This document shows, in pieces, positions 5,707-5,838 of a DNA stretch of 5,838 bases. Location of the stretch: NCBI GenBank assembly GCA_003647375.1, contig QMMS01000289.1, forward strand, positions 1 to 5,838, read 5' to 3'. This DNA is from Deltaproteobacteria bacterium (GTDB lineage Bacteria; Desulfobacterota; Desulfobacteria; Desulfobacterales; B30-G6). The stretch's first letter is position 1, and every line of letters begins with the position of its first letter. A model generated the notes under the pieces. That model saw only the letters and a program-made list of their open reading frames with translations. It searched no databases and was not told where the DNA came from. Position numbers and translations under genes: made by a program.

Positions 5707-5743
5707 GACTGAGATTCTTCTGCATCTTTTAGTGTCAGAAATT
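5707..5743 (-). repeat. Right inverted repeat of the two-transposase element
   Basis: TGTCAGAAATT (5733-5743) is the reverse complement of 2319-2329, and GCATCTTT (5722-5729) that of 2331-2338. They are separated by three bases here and one on the left. GACTG (5707-5711) matches the inner CAGTC of the left repeat. Confidence 0.7.
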
Positions 5744-5838
5744 AACCTATAAAACTGCTTGACAAGGACATATCTAGACCTCGTTATTTTCACCCATTTT
5801 GAGGGCCAAAAAATGGACATTTCGCCATATTAAAATAG
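5744..5838. other. Unassigned flank beyond the two-transposase element
   Basis: No gene is recognised on either strand, and none of it translates as the missing galE 5' portion. A perfect TTGACA (5759-5764) is followed 17 bases later by CGTTAT (5782-5787), only three of six matches to TATAAT, so a plus-strand promoter reading out of the window is possible but weak. The longest minus-strand reading from an ATG is only 12 codons. Confidence 0.4.

Larger units (their letters stand above)
2319..5743 (+). mobile_element. Putative two-transposase transposon with imperfect inverted repeats
   Basis: A unit of about 3,425 bp is bounded by imperfect inverted repeats: left 2319-2352, right 5707-5743. 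It holds two co-oriented genes, each encoding a different DDE transposase (2392-3468 and 3548-5515), with 79 bases between them. The left non-coding end is short (73 bases) and the right one long (228 bases) with extra palindromes, an end asymmetry known in Mu- and Tn7-like elements. No helper ATPase, resolvase or cargo gene is present. Flanking bases (AAGGG left, AACCT right) do not form a direct repeat, so the outer limits are uncertain by a few bases; TGACA could be the true tip. That both genes belong to one element is inferred from the repeats enclosing them. Confidence 0.65.

Noticed and set aside
5765..5838. Minus-strand mini-reading MAKCPFFGPQNG in the right flank
   Set aside because: Only 12 codons, with no homology or ribosome site that I can support.
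1..5838. CRISPR array, tRNA or rRNA genes
   Set aside because: No regularly spaced direct repeats, and no tRNA- or rRNA-like segments were seen on either strand.

Overview
This window is a stack of mobile DNA on the edge of a broken chromosomal gene. The only non-mobile gene is the last 53 codons of a UDP-glucose 4-epimerase gene (galE, minus strand, 224-385), cut off exactly where an insertion sequence begins. GC content is moderate. The ISNCY-type transposase resembles those I associate with sulfate-reducing and syntrophic Desulfobacterota (former Deltaproteobacteria), so such an anaerobe is a reasonable but weak guess for the host.

Layout. Positions 1-223 are non-coding and lie downstream of galE; they hold a perfect hairpin (21-41) and a G9 tract (152-160). 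Positions 386-2278 are an apparently complete 1,893-bp insertion sequence with 13-bp terminal inverted repeats. It carries one intact 497-aa ISNCY-like transposase (599-2092), preceded by a strong ribosome binding site and a 19-bp palindrome. Positions 2279-2318 are a 40-bp remnant between two elements and contain a perfect TATAAT. Positions 2319-5743 look like a second, about 3.4-kb element bounded by imperfect inverted repeats of about 35 bp. It carries two consecutive plus-strand genes, each encoding a different DDE (RNase H-fold, retroviral-integrase-like) transposase: a 358-aa IS3/IS481-like protein and a larger protein of about 650 aa with several N-terminal helix-turn-helix segments and a long C-terminal region. 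Positions 5744-5838 are unassigned flank.

The most interesting point is the second element. Two dissimilar DDE enzymes, each with a complete catalytic triad and with no ATPase gene (IstB, TnsC or MuB type) between or after them, sit inside one pair of inverted repeats. This suggests a transposon that uses two integrase-type enzymes. The ribosome binding site of the first gene is paired into an 8-bp hairpin, as in transposons that block translation from read-through transcripts. The galE remainder is not seen on the far side of either element. Either the interruption continues beyond the window or a deletion followed insertion; no target-site duplication is recognisable for either element.
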